DNA from: Paenibacillus phytohabitans
GTDB lineage: Bacteria > Bacillota > Bacilli > Paenibacillales > Paenibacillaceae
Reading direction: 5' to 3'
Assembly (NCBI RefSeq): GCF_013141775.1
Contig: NZ_WHOB01000089.1
Span: forward strand, 248,001-312,000
Length of the DNA stretch: 64,000 nt
A model generated the notes under the pieces. That model did not search any database. It was given only the letters and a program-made list of their open reading frames with translations, and was not told the origin of the DNA. Positions 1-7,035 of the stretch are shown piece after piece; position 1 is the first letter of the stretch; each line of letters starts with the position of its first letter. Made by a program: the position numbers and the translations under genes.

Positions 1-111
1 TTGTTCAACTACTTTGGGATGTGTCAAAATGCCGTATCTCTGCTGCGTCTGGTACAACTTCTGTCTGGCTTTCTCTACCTGCAGCAAAAATGTACGATCA
101 TTGGTCTGCAT
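1..111 (-). CDS. Spo0E-like sporulation phosphatase, N-terminal part (runs off the window)
   Basis: Only the first 37 codons are present; the gene leaves the window at its left edge. The peptide contains LLQVEKARQKLYQTQQRYG followed by ILTHPKVVEQ. This fits the first helix and turn of the small Spo0E-like aspartyl phosphatases, which remove phosphate from Spo0A~P to restrain sporulation. The family's SQELD signature would lie just beyond the edge, so the catalytic part is not seen. The ATG at 109-111 follows an AAAGGAGGAAGTGTC ribosome site. The assignment rests on the family pattern of the first helix. Confidence 0.6.
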   Translation of the reverse strand, partial: MQTNDRTFLLQVEKARQKLYQTQQRYGILTHPKVVEQ

Positions 112-272
112 GACACTTCCTCCTTTGTTCAATATATTAATCTCAGCTGTCAAAAATTGGACCTTAAGATAAATGGCGTGAACTATTCTTACATAACCCG
201 CCTCAAGCTGCACTCTGCCCAGCATGAACCCCCGGCAGCTTCAGCTGCAAGGTGAATTAGGAGGAATCTCAG

Positions 273-728
273 ATGAACCTGTACCCGGGGATTGCCCGGC
301 TATATGAGAACCGGCTGCTGCGTACCGAGCTGGAATGTGAGCAATTTGATCTTGCGCTGGAAGGCCTGGCTGGTGATACGGAGGATGCCGTGATTCATCA
401 GATCTTCAAGGTATTCGATGATGATACGGAACAGGAGGAGGTCATGTTCAGCCTCGTCCATTTCGTGGAGAGCGTTCAAATGGAGATGTACCTGACCCAG
501 CTGCTCGAGTCACTGCCGGACATGATGGAGCATGCGCGCAACTGGGCCATTGTGCTGAATACAAGAATCCTGAATGACGATAATTACCGCAAAGATTACG
601 CAGAGATCGCCGCTCTCATGCCGGTGAAGGTCAAGAGATGCCTGGCTTTTCTGCTGGAGGAAATTAAGGAAGACAATCCCCGGCTGTTCGAGCGCAAGGC
701 TAATTACATTCTCGCTAAACTGAAGTAA
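273..728 (+). CDS. Imm30-like immunity family protein
   Basis: A 151-residue soluble, mostly helical, acidic protein with no signal peptide or membrane segment. The order FDDDTEQEEVMFSLVHFVES, then a central helical part, then WAIVLNTRILND resembles the Imm30 family. Imm30 proteins are proposed immunity partners of polymorphic toxins. The ATG follows an AGGAGG site at 259-264. No toxin gene lies beside it: the left neighbour is a divergent Spo0E-like gene and the right neighbour a helicase. It may therefore be an orphan immunity gene or a housekeeping relative. Family assignment is from memory of the pattern, not a search. Confidence 0.55.
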   Translation: MNLYPGIARLYENRLLRTELECEQFDLALEGLAGDTEDAVIHQIFKVFDDDTEQEEVMFSLVHFVESVQMEMYLTQLLESLPDMMEHARNWAIVLNTRILNDDNYRKDYAEIAALMPVKVKRCLAFLLEEIKEDNPRLFERKANYILAKLK

Positions 729-1213
729 CTAATCTATCCATACTTCGCAGCCCCGCTAAGCAGAATGCCCAAAGCTATTGCCGGACCCTCCTGAAGAATA
801 TCCAGAATCACATGTCTTGGTTCCAGTCCCTTAAGCCCTTGATGGGCTCGTTCTGCCTATTATCCCGCTCCTCTTATTCACTAGACTTCCATGCAGGGGA
901 ACGGGCAAAATGGTATATTGTATACTGGTCAAAATGTTGTACATATTGCAACTTAGATTTATAGATACCAGGAAATTCGAAGAATTGTTGCATGAAATAC
1001 AGCAATTGTCTGGATTATCCGCTTAAATGAGGTGGAATCCTGCATTTCCTACAACAATTTTGGGATTAGGCGAATTTTTAGGAGGGGAATGTTGTATTTC
1101 GTGCAGGACTTAGAGCTGGTGAAGTGATAGTCTACGCCTGAAAGTTCCCCCACCGGTAAACCCGCAGTATAACTTGCAGATAAGCTTATATAGAACAAAC
1201 GAAGGTGAATCTA
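729..1213. other. Intergenic region before the helicase gene
   Basis: No convincing open reading frame is seen on either strand. The left part (729-930) shows no clear promoter or terminator. The right part is occupied by a copy of the roughly 180-bp intergenic repeat described separately. The helicase ribosome site GAAGGTG lies at 1201-1207. Confidence 0.6.
931..1114 (+). repeat. Intergenic repeat family R1, copy A
   Basis: This is one of four related copies (others at 27764, 32436 and 48864). Shared blocks in order are AATGTTGTACATATTGCAAC, GAATTGTTGCATGAAATACA, TGCATTTCCTACAACAATTT, a GGCGAATTTT-like block, and GGGAATGTTGTATTT followed by GTGCAGGA. The second and third blocks are roughly inverted copies of each other, so a transcript could fold. 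No coding frame runs through it. It lies between the Imm30-like gene and the helicase. Confidence 0.7.
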
Positions 1214-3550
1214 ATGAACAAGCTTTTATTTCATAATATACCGCTGGGCGCTACCGGCGAGAAAATCCCCCAGGCGAAGGTTGCCTCCGCCCGGACGAGC
1301 AGGGAGACCGTGAAGCCCGGAGACAGCGACGCGGCTTACTTCCGCAGGCTGGAGGAAGGCGGCATTCTGCTCAATCCTCCGCAAATCTCAGCGGTGCGGC
1401 ATCATCTCGGGCCGCTGCTGACGCTGGCGGGAGCAGGCTCCGGCAAAACCTCGGTGCTGATCTGCAGAACCGGGTATTTGCTGTCTGTGCGCGGCATCGC
1501 CCCGGGCCGGCTGCTGCTGCTCACGTTCTCCAGCAAGGCAGCGGCAGAGATGCGAGAGCGGATTGCGCTGCTGCCGGGTGTGGATGCGGGCGATGCCGCC
1601 CGCCTGCAGGCCCGCACGTTCCACTCGTTCTTCCTTTATTTCCTGCGCCGGCAGGGACTGCGGCAGGATATATTCCATGAAACCCGGCGCCAGCACATTC
1701 TGCTGAAGCAGATCATGCGTCAGCTCGGGCTGCCGAAGGATGCTTATCCCCCAGAGAATCTGCTCACCCTGCTCTCCTCCTGCAAGATGAATATGGGCTT
1801 GCCGGAGGATATGCCGGAAACGACGGAAGCCGAGAAGGAAATGAAGGCCATTCTCGCCCTGTACGAGCAGTGGAAGACCGATAATTTCAAAATCGATTTC
1901 GACGACGTGCTGCTGATCGCCTACCGGATGCTCCGGGAGCAGCCGGCGCTGCTGCTGGAGCTGCAGCAGAAATACCAATATGTAATGGTCGACGAATTCC
2001 AGGATACGAATGCGCTGCAATATGAGCTGGTCAAAATGATCGCCCATCCACAGGACAATCTGATGGTGGTCGGAGATGATGATCAGACCATCTATTCCTT
2101 CAACGGGGCGCGCAGCGAGTTCATCCTGGAGTTCGAGAAGCTGTATCCCAATGCCAAGGTGATCACCCTCGATATCAATTACCGCTCAGGCCCGGCCATT
2201 ATCGGGCTGGGCAACGGGATTATCCGCCACAATTCACGCCGCCGGGCCAAGACGCTGCAAGCCGCCAAAAGCAGCGGCAATCCGCCCCGCTATCTGCGTC
2301 CGCAGACGGCGGATGAAGAAGCCGAGCAGATTGTAGAGCATATCGAGCGTGAGATCGGCAGCGGAGCAAGAGAATACCGCGATTATGCGCTGTTATACCG
2401 CGCCACCAGCAGTAACCGGGCAATCCTGGAGCTGCTGCTGATGCGCGATATCCCTTATGTAGACTACGGCGAAGGCCAGCTGCTCTACGAGCATTGGCTG
2501 ATCTCCCCTGTGCTGGATCATCTGCGCCTGTCTGTTAACCGCCGGAACTTCGCCGCGATGGAGAATATTCTGCCGACCCTCTACATGAGCCGGGAAAAAG
2601 GGATGGAGCATATCCGCCGCATGGAGGCCGTGCAGGCGAAGCAGGGCCCGCTGATTCACCTCCTGTCCATGCCGGGCATGGAGGATTTCAAAGGTACCAA
2701 GCTGCGCGAGCGGCTGGATCTGATCCGCGGGCTGAGCGGGCTGACACCGGTGCAGGCCATCCGCCAGATCCGCACTGTTTTCTATGACTATTTCATCGAA
2801 GCCAATGAGCGGCATCAGGCTACCCTGCACCGGGAGACGCTTAAGGAAATGCTCGATGAGCTGGAGGCATCCGCAGAGCGGTTCGGCACGATTCCGCTGT
2901 TCCTCGAATTCATAGATAATGTAACCGAGCGCAACGAGCAGAGCCGCCAGCCGGGGCTTAAAGAGCAAGGCAACCGGATTGCCCTGATGACTATCCATAA
3001 ATCCAAAGGACTGGAGTTCCCCGTTGTCTTCCTTATCGGGGCTTCCGAGGGCATTCTGCCGCATAGCTCCGCATTGGAGGAGGGCCGGCTGAAGGACCGC
3101 AAGCCGGCGAAGGCAAGCGTTACTGTGGTCAGCAGTGCCGCCGCCAGAGCCGCAGCTGAGGCAGGAATAGCTGCACTCGAAGAGGAACGCAGACTCGCCT
3201 ATGTAGCTGTTACCCGGGCCCGCGAGGAGCTGTTCATCAGCTCGCCCGCAAGGCACCGGGGCAAAAAGGCAGAGGTCTCGCGCTTCATGCTCTCCGCCTT
3301 CCGCATTGCTGCACCGCCTCAGGCAGCTGCACCGGCCGCCGGAAACAGAAGCAATGTAGTGCGCAGCAGCTATTCGTCCGGGTCCTCCGCAGCCAGAATG
3401 CATACAGTTCCCGTCTGGAGCTGTACCGGCAAGTCCTGCCCGGGCTGGACCCGGATGAAGGCGGGCGGAGCCGAGGATCACCTTGCCTCGAAGCCCTGTC
3501 CGCTCTGCAAATCCGCCATGCAAAAGAGCACCCGGGAAGTCCCTGTATAA
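1214..3550 (+). CDS. UvrD/Rep/PcrA-family ATP-dependent DNA helicase with C-terminal zinc ribbon
   Basis: A 778-residue superfamily 1A helicase that would unwind DNA 3'-5' using ATP. Visible motifs are LAGAGSGKTS (Walker A, near residue 75), VMVDEFQDTN (Walker B), VVGDDDQTIYSFNG, LDINYRS, LMTIHKSKGLEFPVVF and LAYVAVTRAREELF. The last 45 residues carry CTGKSC and CPLC pairs, suggesting a small zinc ribbon not found in classic PcrA. The start is ATG 1214: GAAGGTG at 1201-1207 is well spaced for it, whereas an upstream in-frame GTG at 1205 overlaps that site. It is an extra paralogue-type helicase rather than clearly the housekeeping PcrA, which usually sits next to ligA. Confidence 0.88.
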   Translation: MNKLLFHNIPLGATGEKIPQAKVASARTSRETVKPGDSDAAYFRRLEEGGILLNPPQISAVRHHLGPLLTLAGAGSGKTSVLICRTGYLLSVRGIAPGRLLLLTFSSKAAAEMRERIALLPGVDAGDAARLQARTFHSFFLYFLRRQGLRQDIFHETRRQHILLKQIMRQLGLPKDAYPPENLLTLLSSCKMNMGLPEDMPETTEAEKEMKAILALYEQWKTDNFKIDFDDVLLIAYRMLREQPALLLELQQKYQYVMVDEFQDTNALQYELVKMIAHPQDNLMVVGDDDQTIYSFNGARSEFILEFEKLYPNAKVITLDINYRSGPAIIGLGNGIIRHNSRRRAKTLQAAKSSGNPPRYLRPQTADEEAEQIVEHIEREIGSGAREYRDYALLYRATSSNRAILELLLMRDIPYVDYGEGQLLYEHWLISPVLDHLRLSVNRRNFAAMENILPTLYMSREKGMEHIRRMEAVQAKQGPLIHLLSMPGMEDFKGTKLRERLDLIRGLSGLTPVQAIRQIRTVFYDYFIEANERHQATLHRETLKEMLDELEASAERFGTIPLFLEFIDNVTERNEQSRQPGLKEQGNRIALMTIHKSKGLEFPVVFLIGASEGILPHSSALEEGRLKDRKPAKASVTVVSSAAARAAAEAGIAALEEERRLAYVAVTRAREELFISSPARHRGKKAEVSRFMLSAFRIAAPPQAAAPAAGNRSNVVRSSYSSGSSAARMHTVPVWSCTGKSCPGWTRMKAGGAEDHLASKPCPLCKSAMQKSTREVPV

Positions 3551-3579
3551 CGGACGCACGGCCTCCTGCACACAACCAT

Positions 3580-3618
3580 CAGCCCCATTCAGCAGCTAAC
3601 CGGCGCTGAATGGGGCTG
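3580..3618. terminator. Bidirectional terminator between convergent genes
   Basis: CAGCCCCATTCAGC (3580-3593) pairs perfectly with GCTGAATGGGGCTG (3605-3618). It sits between the ends of the helicase and the GH4 gene. There is no long U-run; only GATGTTGTT follows on the plus strand. Confidence 0.7.
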
Positions 3619-3636
3619 ATGTTGTTATTCCCGGGT

Positions 3637-4965
3637 TTATCTTGCCCGCACCTGGAATTGGGGCAGATAATCGGCATTCTGCTCAAGAATATCGGCCAGA
3701 ACCTCCTTGGCGATCCGCTCGTCTCCTACCAGCGGGTGGATCGTCAGCGCCTGCAGCGCAGAGGCATAATCCCCTTTCACCGCCGCTTCAATCGTCAGCT
3801 CTTCATAAGCCTTCACCACCTGCAGCAGACCTCTGATCTGGGGAGGGAGCGGCTTGCTCGGGGCAAGCGCATGCGGCCCGTCGGATTTGATAACACAGTT
3901 GATCTCAATGGAGACATCGCCCGGAAGATCAGGGATGATCCCCTGATTACGCACATTGACCGTCTGAATGTCGCCGGTATCATTATAGATGGACTTCATC
4001 AATTGAACAGCCGCTTCCGAATAGTAGGCACCGCCGCGTTTCTCCAACTGAGCCGGCTTACTGTTCACTTCGGGCTGCTTATAGATCTCGAACAGCTCGG
4101 CTTCTACTTCTTTCACCTCATCGGCACGGGTCTTTCCGGTCTCTTGATAATGCCCGGAGATCTCCCGGTACATCTCTTCCTTCATATAATAATAACGGTG
4201 GTAGGGGCAAGGAAGTGCTCCCACGGACTGAATGAATTCGGAATCCCATTCCAGATCGGGTATATTGGCCATCGAAGTCCCTTTGGCTCCGGACAGCTTG
4301 TTCAGGAAATCCTCCGTCACGTCCTCTCCTTCAATCAGCACCCGGGTCGTCCAGTTGAGGTGATTGATTCCGACAATCTCAATGAACATATCCGATTGCG
4401 GAACCCCGTAGAGCTCAGCGATCTGCATCTTCGTGCTTATCGGGAGATTGCACAGCCCGACAGATTTGACACGGGAATGCTTCGAGACGGCTTCCGTAAT
4501 AATACCGGCCGGGTTGGTGAAGTTGATCATGAACGCGCCCGGGGCCAGTTCCTCAATATCCCGGCAAATGTCCAGAATTACCGGAATGGTGCGAAGTGCC
4601 TTGGCGAATCCGCCCGCGCCTGTTGTCTCCTGGCCGATTAAATGATGGGCCAGCGGTATCTTCTCATCTCTTGAGCGGGCATCAAGCATGCCCACACGGA
4701 TCTGCGTAGCGACAAAATCCGCACCGCGAATCGCTTCGCGCCGGTCCAGCGTCGTATGAAGCTTGATAGGTTTGCCGCTTGCATCAATCATACGCTGTGC
4801 CAGTTCGCCTATGATTCTCAGTTTGTCCGCTCCGGCCTCGATATCTGCCAGATACAGCTCAGCAACCGGGAATTCATCATAATACCGGATCAGGCCCTCT
4901 ACAAGCTCCGGTGTATAGGAGGAGCCTCCTCCGATTACTGCGATTTTCAAGTGGTTCTTCTTCAT
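3637..4965 (-). CDS. 6-phospho-beta-glucosidase, glycoside hydrolase family 4
   Basis: A 442-residue GH4 enzyme, which would hydrolyse a 6-phosphorylated disaccharide in the cytoplasm by the family's NAD+/metal-dependent redox mechanism. Near the N terminus IAVIGGGSSYTPE binds NAD. FTNPAGI, GLCNLPI (metal-ligand Cys), GINHLNW (metal-ligand His) and the CPYHRYYY region follow in family order. Overall it resembles Bacillus LicH. The start is ATG 4965 after GGAGGG. Its ATG overlaps the stop of the upstream kinase gene as ATGA, so the two are translationally coupled. No PTS gene is nearby; the kinase is the likely source of the phosphorylated substrate. The exact sugar is unknown. Confidence 0.88.
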   Translation of the reverse strand: MKKNHLKIAVIGGGSSYTPELVEGLIRYYDEFPVAELYLADIEAGADKLRIIGELAQRMIDASGKPIKLHTTLDRREAIRGADFVATQIRVGMLDARSRDEKIPLAHHLIGQETTGAGGFAKALRTIPVILDICRDIEELAPGAFMINFTNPAGIITEAVSKHSRVKSVGLCNLPISTKMQIAELYGVPQSDMFIEIVGINHLNWTTRVLIEGEDVTEDFLNKLSGAKGTSMANIPDLEWDSEFIQSVGALPCPYHRYYYMKEEMYREISGHYQETGKTRADEVKEVEAELFEIYKQPEVNSKPAQLEKRGGAYYSEAAVQLMKSIYNDTGDIQTVNVRNQGIIPDLPGDVSIEINCVIKSDGPHALAPSKPLPPQIRGLLQVVKAYEELTIEAAVKGDYASALQALTIHPLVGDERIAKEVLADILEQNADYLPQFQVRAR

Positions 4966-5942
4966 TTGCGATTCCCTCCGTCTCTCTTGAAATTCTCTAT
5001 TATTGCCGGGGTTACGGGCAGGCCAAGCCGGTCCATGGCAAGCATCACTGCACCGAATACAGGCGGCAGCTCCGGGATTACAAGTGTGCAAAGGGGATGC
5101 TCCGCCTTCACCTCTTGAAGCAGCGCATCCAGCAGCAACGGGTTTCTGCCGGATTGAAGGATACTCCCGGTAAGGATGACCGGCACCGCTTCCTCTTCAA
5201 AGCCGCCCAGTTTGCGGATCACAGCCGATGCAGAAATCCCCAGCTCTCTGCCCATATCTGCAAGCAGCTGGCGGGAGAGCCAGTCGCCCGAATCTGCCGA
5301 TTCGTGAACAATCAGCGACAGCTCCAGCGGCGCCGCAGTGATCTCGTCATCGAGATACCGGTTCAGCATCTCCCCGAAGCTTGTAAACCCAAGCCTCAGA
5401 GGTATCCGCTCGACCAGATCACTGTAGGGTTCCCTGCCTTCCCAGCAACGCACCGCCCTGCCGAGTGCCTGTGCAGCGAGATAAAAGCCGCCGGCCCGGT
5501 CACCGAACAAAGTGTCAAATCCGCCTACCTGCACCGTTTGCCCGAGCCGGTTGCGGCCCGCCGCGTTCGTATTGCTTCCACAGACAAGCACCACTCCCGT
5601 GTTATCCCGGCTCCCGACACGGAGTCCCTCCAGCGTATCGCAGACCATATTCCAGCTCCGCAAGTCCAATTGCCTGCTGATTTCCGGAGAAAGCCTGTCC
5701 ATATCAATACTGCGATCAGCACCCGCAAGACCGAACTGTACAAAATCCAGCTGATCCATGGCAATTCCTGCCTGCGCAAGCGCGCCAAACAGCGCTCCGC
5801 GAATATTGAGCACAGCCGCCTGGACTCCAATGATTTGATGGTTGCCGCAGCCTGTCACTGCGGATCCCAGCACGTTGCCGTAATGATCAGCTATAATGGC
5901 AATGGTTTTGCTTCCGCCGCCGTCTACACCCGCGAAGTACAT
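4962..5942 (-). CDS. BadF/BadG-type sugar kinase (N-acetylglucosamine kinase-like)
   Basis: A 326-residue ASKHA-fold kinase beginning MYFAGVDGGGSKTIAII, the phosphate-binding loop of the BadF/BadG family that includes N-acetylglucosamine and MurNAc/GlcNAc kinases. A second signature VVLVCGSNTNAAG lies near residue 120 and VILTGSILQSG near residue 270. It would phosphorylate a sugar at the 6-position with ATP. ATG 5942 has AGGAG eight bases upstream; the in-frame GTG at 5951 overlaps that site and is less likely. It is the first gene of the two-gene operon with the GH4 enzyme, divergent from the GntR regulator. Substrate specificity cannot be read from sequence; a disaccharide is possible given its partner. 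Confidence 0.8.
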   Translation of the reverse strand: MYFAGVDGGGSKTIAIIADHYGNVLGSAVTGCGNHQIIGVQAAVLNIRGALFGALAQAGIAMDQLDFVQFGLAGADRSIDMDRLSPEISRQLDLRSWNMVCDTLEGLRVGSRDNTGVVLVCGSNTNAAGRNRLGQTVQVGGFDTLFGDRAGGFYLAAQALGRAVRCWEGREPYSDLVERIPLRLGFTSFGEMLNRYLDDEITAAPLELSLIVHESADSGDWLSRQLLADMGRELGISASAVIRKLGGFEEEAVPVILTGSILQSGRNPLLLDALLQEVKAEHPLCTLVIPELPPVFGAVMLAMDRLGLPVTPAIIENFKRDGGNRK

Positions 5943-5975
5943 AGCTTTCACTCCTGATTGGTATATTGAGTTTAT

Positions 5976-5987
5976 TTATAGTAACAT
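5976..5987 (-). promoter_or_regulatory. Candidate GntR operator, site 1 of the kinase-GH4 operon
   Basis: TTATAGTAACAT differs by one base from TTGTAGTAACAT found at the S-layer operon (11809-11820). Its centre is 21 bp, two helical turns, from the second site at 5997-6008. Inferred operator of the neighbouring GntR/UTRA protein. Confidence 0.5.
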
Positions 5988-5996
5988 TTTTAAATA

Positions 5997-6008
5997 TTGT
6001 TCCTACAA
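5997..6008 (-). promoter_or_regulatory. Candidate GntR operator, site 2 of the kinase-GH4 operon
   Basis: TTGTTCCTACAA has the dyad TTGT-N4-ACAA, with flanks AAATA and ATATA extending the symmetry. Its complement TTGTAGGAACAA matches the TTGTAGKAACAW consensus shared with sites at 11809 and 12074. It lies 55 bp upstream of the kinase start. Confidence 0.55.
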
Positions 6009-6191
6009 ATATATTTCCTTTTTCATGCGTCCTTATAGTCAGAAAACTCCCTTACAGAAAAATACAATAGATAAATCTCTTTACCAGGCATAGAGTGAAC
6101 AAAGTTTTGATTCCAATTTCAGGAACTACATAATCCCGGAACCCCGGATTCTCCTCTTTTCTATTAGGTTTCTCCTGCTCTTTTTCCGTGA

Positions 6192-6197
6192 TATAAT
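6192..6197 (+). promoter_or_regulatory. -10 box of the GntR regulator gene
   Basis: A perfect TATAAT lies 31 bases before the ATG. The matching -35 is poor (TTTCTC at 6169-6174 with a 17-bp spacer), so the promoter may be weak or need help. No copy of the shared operator is seen next to it. Confidence 0.45.
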
Positions 6198-6227
6198 ATA
6201 ACAAATTGGCATCGGAGGAAACTTGTA

Positions 6228-6944
6228 ATGACAAAGAGAACAAATAACACTTTATATTTCAATATTAAAGAACAACTGCTCAAACAGATTCAATCCGGGT
6301 TCTATGCCGTCGGAGAGAAACTTCCTACCGAAGCCGCATTATGCGAGATGTTCTCCGCCAGCCGGACTACAATCCGCCTCGCGCTCAGCGAGCTTGAGGT
6401 TCAGGATATTCTTGAGCGGCATCAGGGCAAGGGCACCTTCGTCAAACGCAAGGAGCTCCAGCTTAACCAGAAACGCAGCTTCACAGAAGATGTGCTGATG
6501 AGCGGCAAAGAGCCGACCAGTAAAATCATCGAAGCCAAAGTGATGCCTGCGGAAATACCGCTTAATGAATTCCTTAATATTTCGGTGAAAGCTCCCGTGA
6601 ACCAGCTTTTGCGGATCCGCTACGCGGATAATGAACCCCTTCTATATGAAACTACTTATATTGCCTGGGATCTTGCCCCGGGGCTCATCAATGAATATAA
6701 AGACGGCTCCCTCTTCTCCTTCCTGGAATCAGAATACAGCCTGAAGGCTTACCGCTCTGTCGAGCAGCTGAAGCCTGTACTGGCGGACAAGCTGGCCAGC
6801 AGATTGCTTGGCGTCAAAGAAGGCTCCCCTTGTCTGCAAGTACGAACTTTTACGTATCTGGCCGACGGCTCCCCGCTGGAATACAGCTTCGGCGTATTCC
6901 GGGGTGATTTCCCCAGCTATACTATCGAGCGGCAATTTGGATAA
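6228..6944 (+). CDS. GntR-family regulator with UTRA ligand domain
   Basis: A 238-residue repressor of the HutC/YvoA branch. Residues 1-75 form the winged helix-turn-helix (QIQSGFYAVGEKLPTEAALC, SRTTIRLALSEL, ERHQGKGTFV). Residues 90-235 form the UTRA effector domain, which in relatives binds a phosphorylated sugar. ATG 6228 follows GGAGGA at 6214. It is transcribed divergently from the kinase-GH4 operon. The probable operators TTGTAGKAACAW occur at that operon and also at the S-layer and sugar-importer promoters, so it may control all three. It most likely senses the phospho-sugar produced by the kinase. Confidence 0.85.
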   Translation: MTKRTNNTLYFNIKEQLLKQIQSGFYAVGEKLPTEAALCEMFSASRTTIRLALSELEVQDILERHQGKGTFVKRKELQLNQKRSFTEDVLMSGKEPTSKIIEAKVMPAEIPLNEFLNISVKAPVNQLLRIRYADNEPLLYETTYIAWDLAPGLINEYKDGSLFSFLESEYSLKAYRSVEQLKPVLADKLASRLLGVKEGSPCLQVRTFTYLADGSPLEYSFGVFRGDFPSYTIERQFG

Positions 6945-6980
6945 CAGAAGGTTAGAACAAAATTAGAGCTGAGAGCATGC

Positions 6981-7004
6981 GGAGCACCCCTCATGGGGCG
7001 CTCC
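6981..7004 (+). terminator. Possible terminator hairpin after the GntR gene
   Basis: GGAGCACCCC-tcat-GGGGCGCTCC forms a tight hairpin between the convergent ends of the GntR gene and the large secreted-protein gene. No clear U-run follows on either strand. Confidence 0.45.
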
Positions 7005-7035
7005 GGCTCCGTTGCCTTCAATTCATTAAGCCCTG

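Noticed and set aside
1..255. 84-codon plus-strand frame at the left edge
   Set aside because: It runs opposite the Spo0E-like start, which has a strong ribosome site and a family pattern.
2393..3571. 392-codon minus-strand frame opposite the helicase
   Set aside because: Helicase motifs on the plus strand run through the same bases; the minus frame is Cys- and Ser-rich noise.
3610..4641. 343-codon plus-strand frame opposite the GH4 gene
   Set aside because: Antisense shadow of the GH4 catalytic region.
4911..5957. 348-codon plus-strand frame opposite the kinase gene
   Set aside because: Shadow of the BadF-type kinase, with no start site or family pattern.
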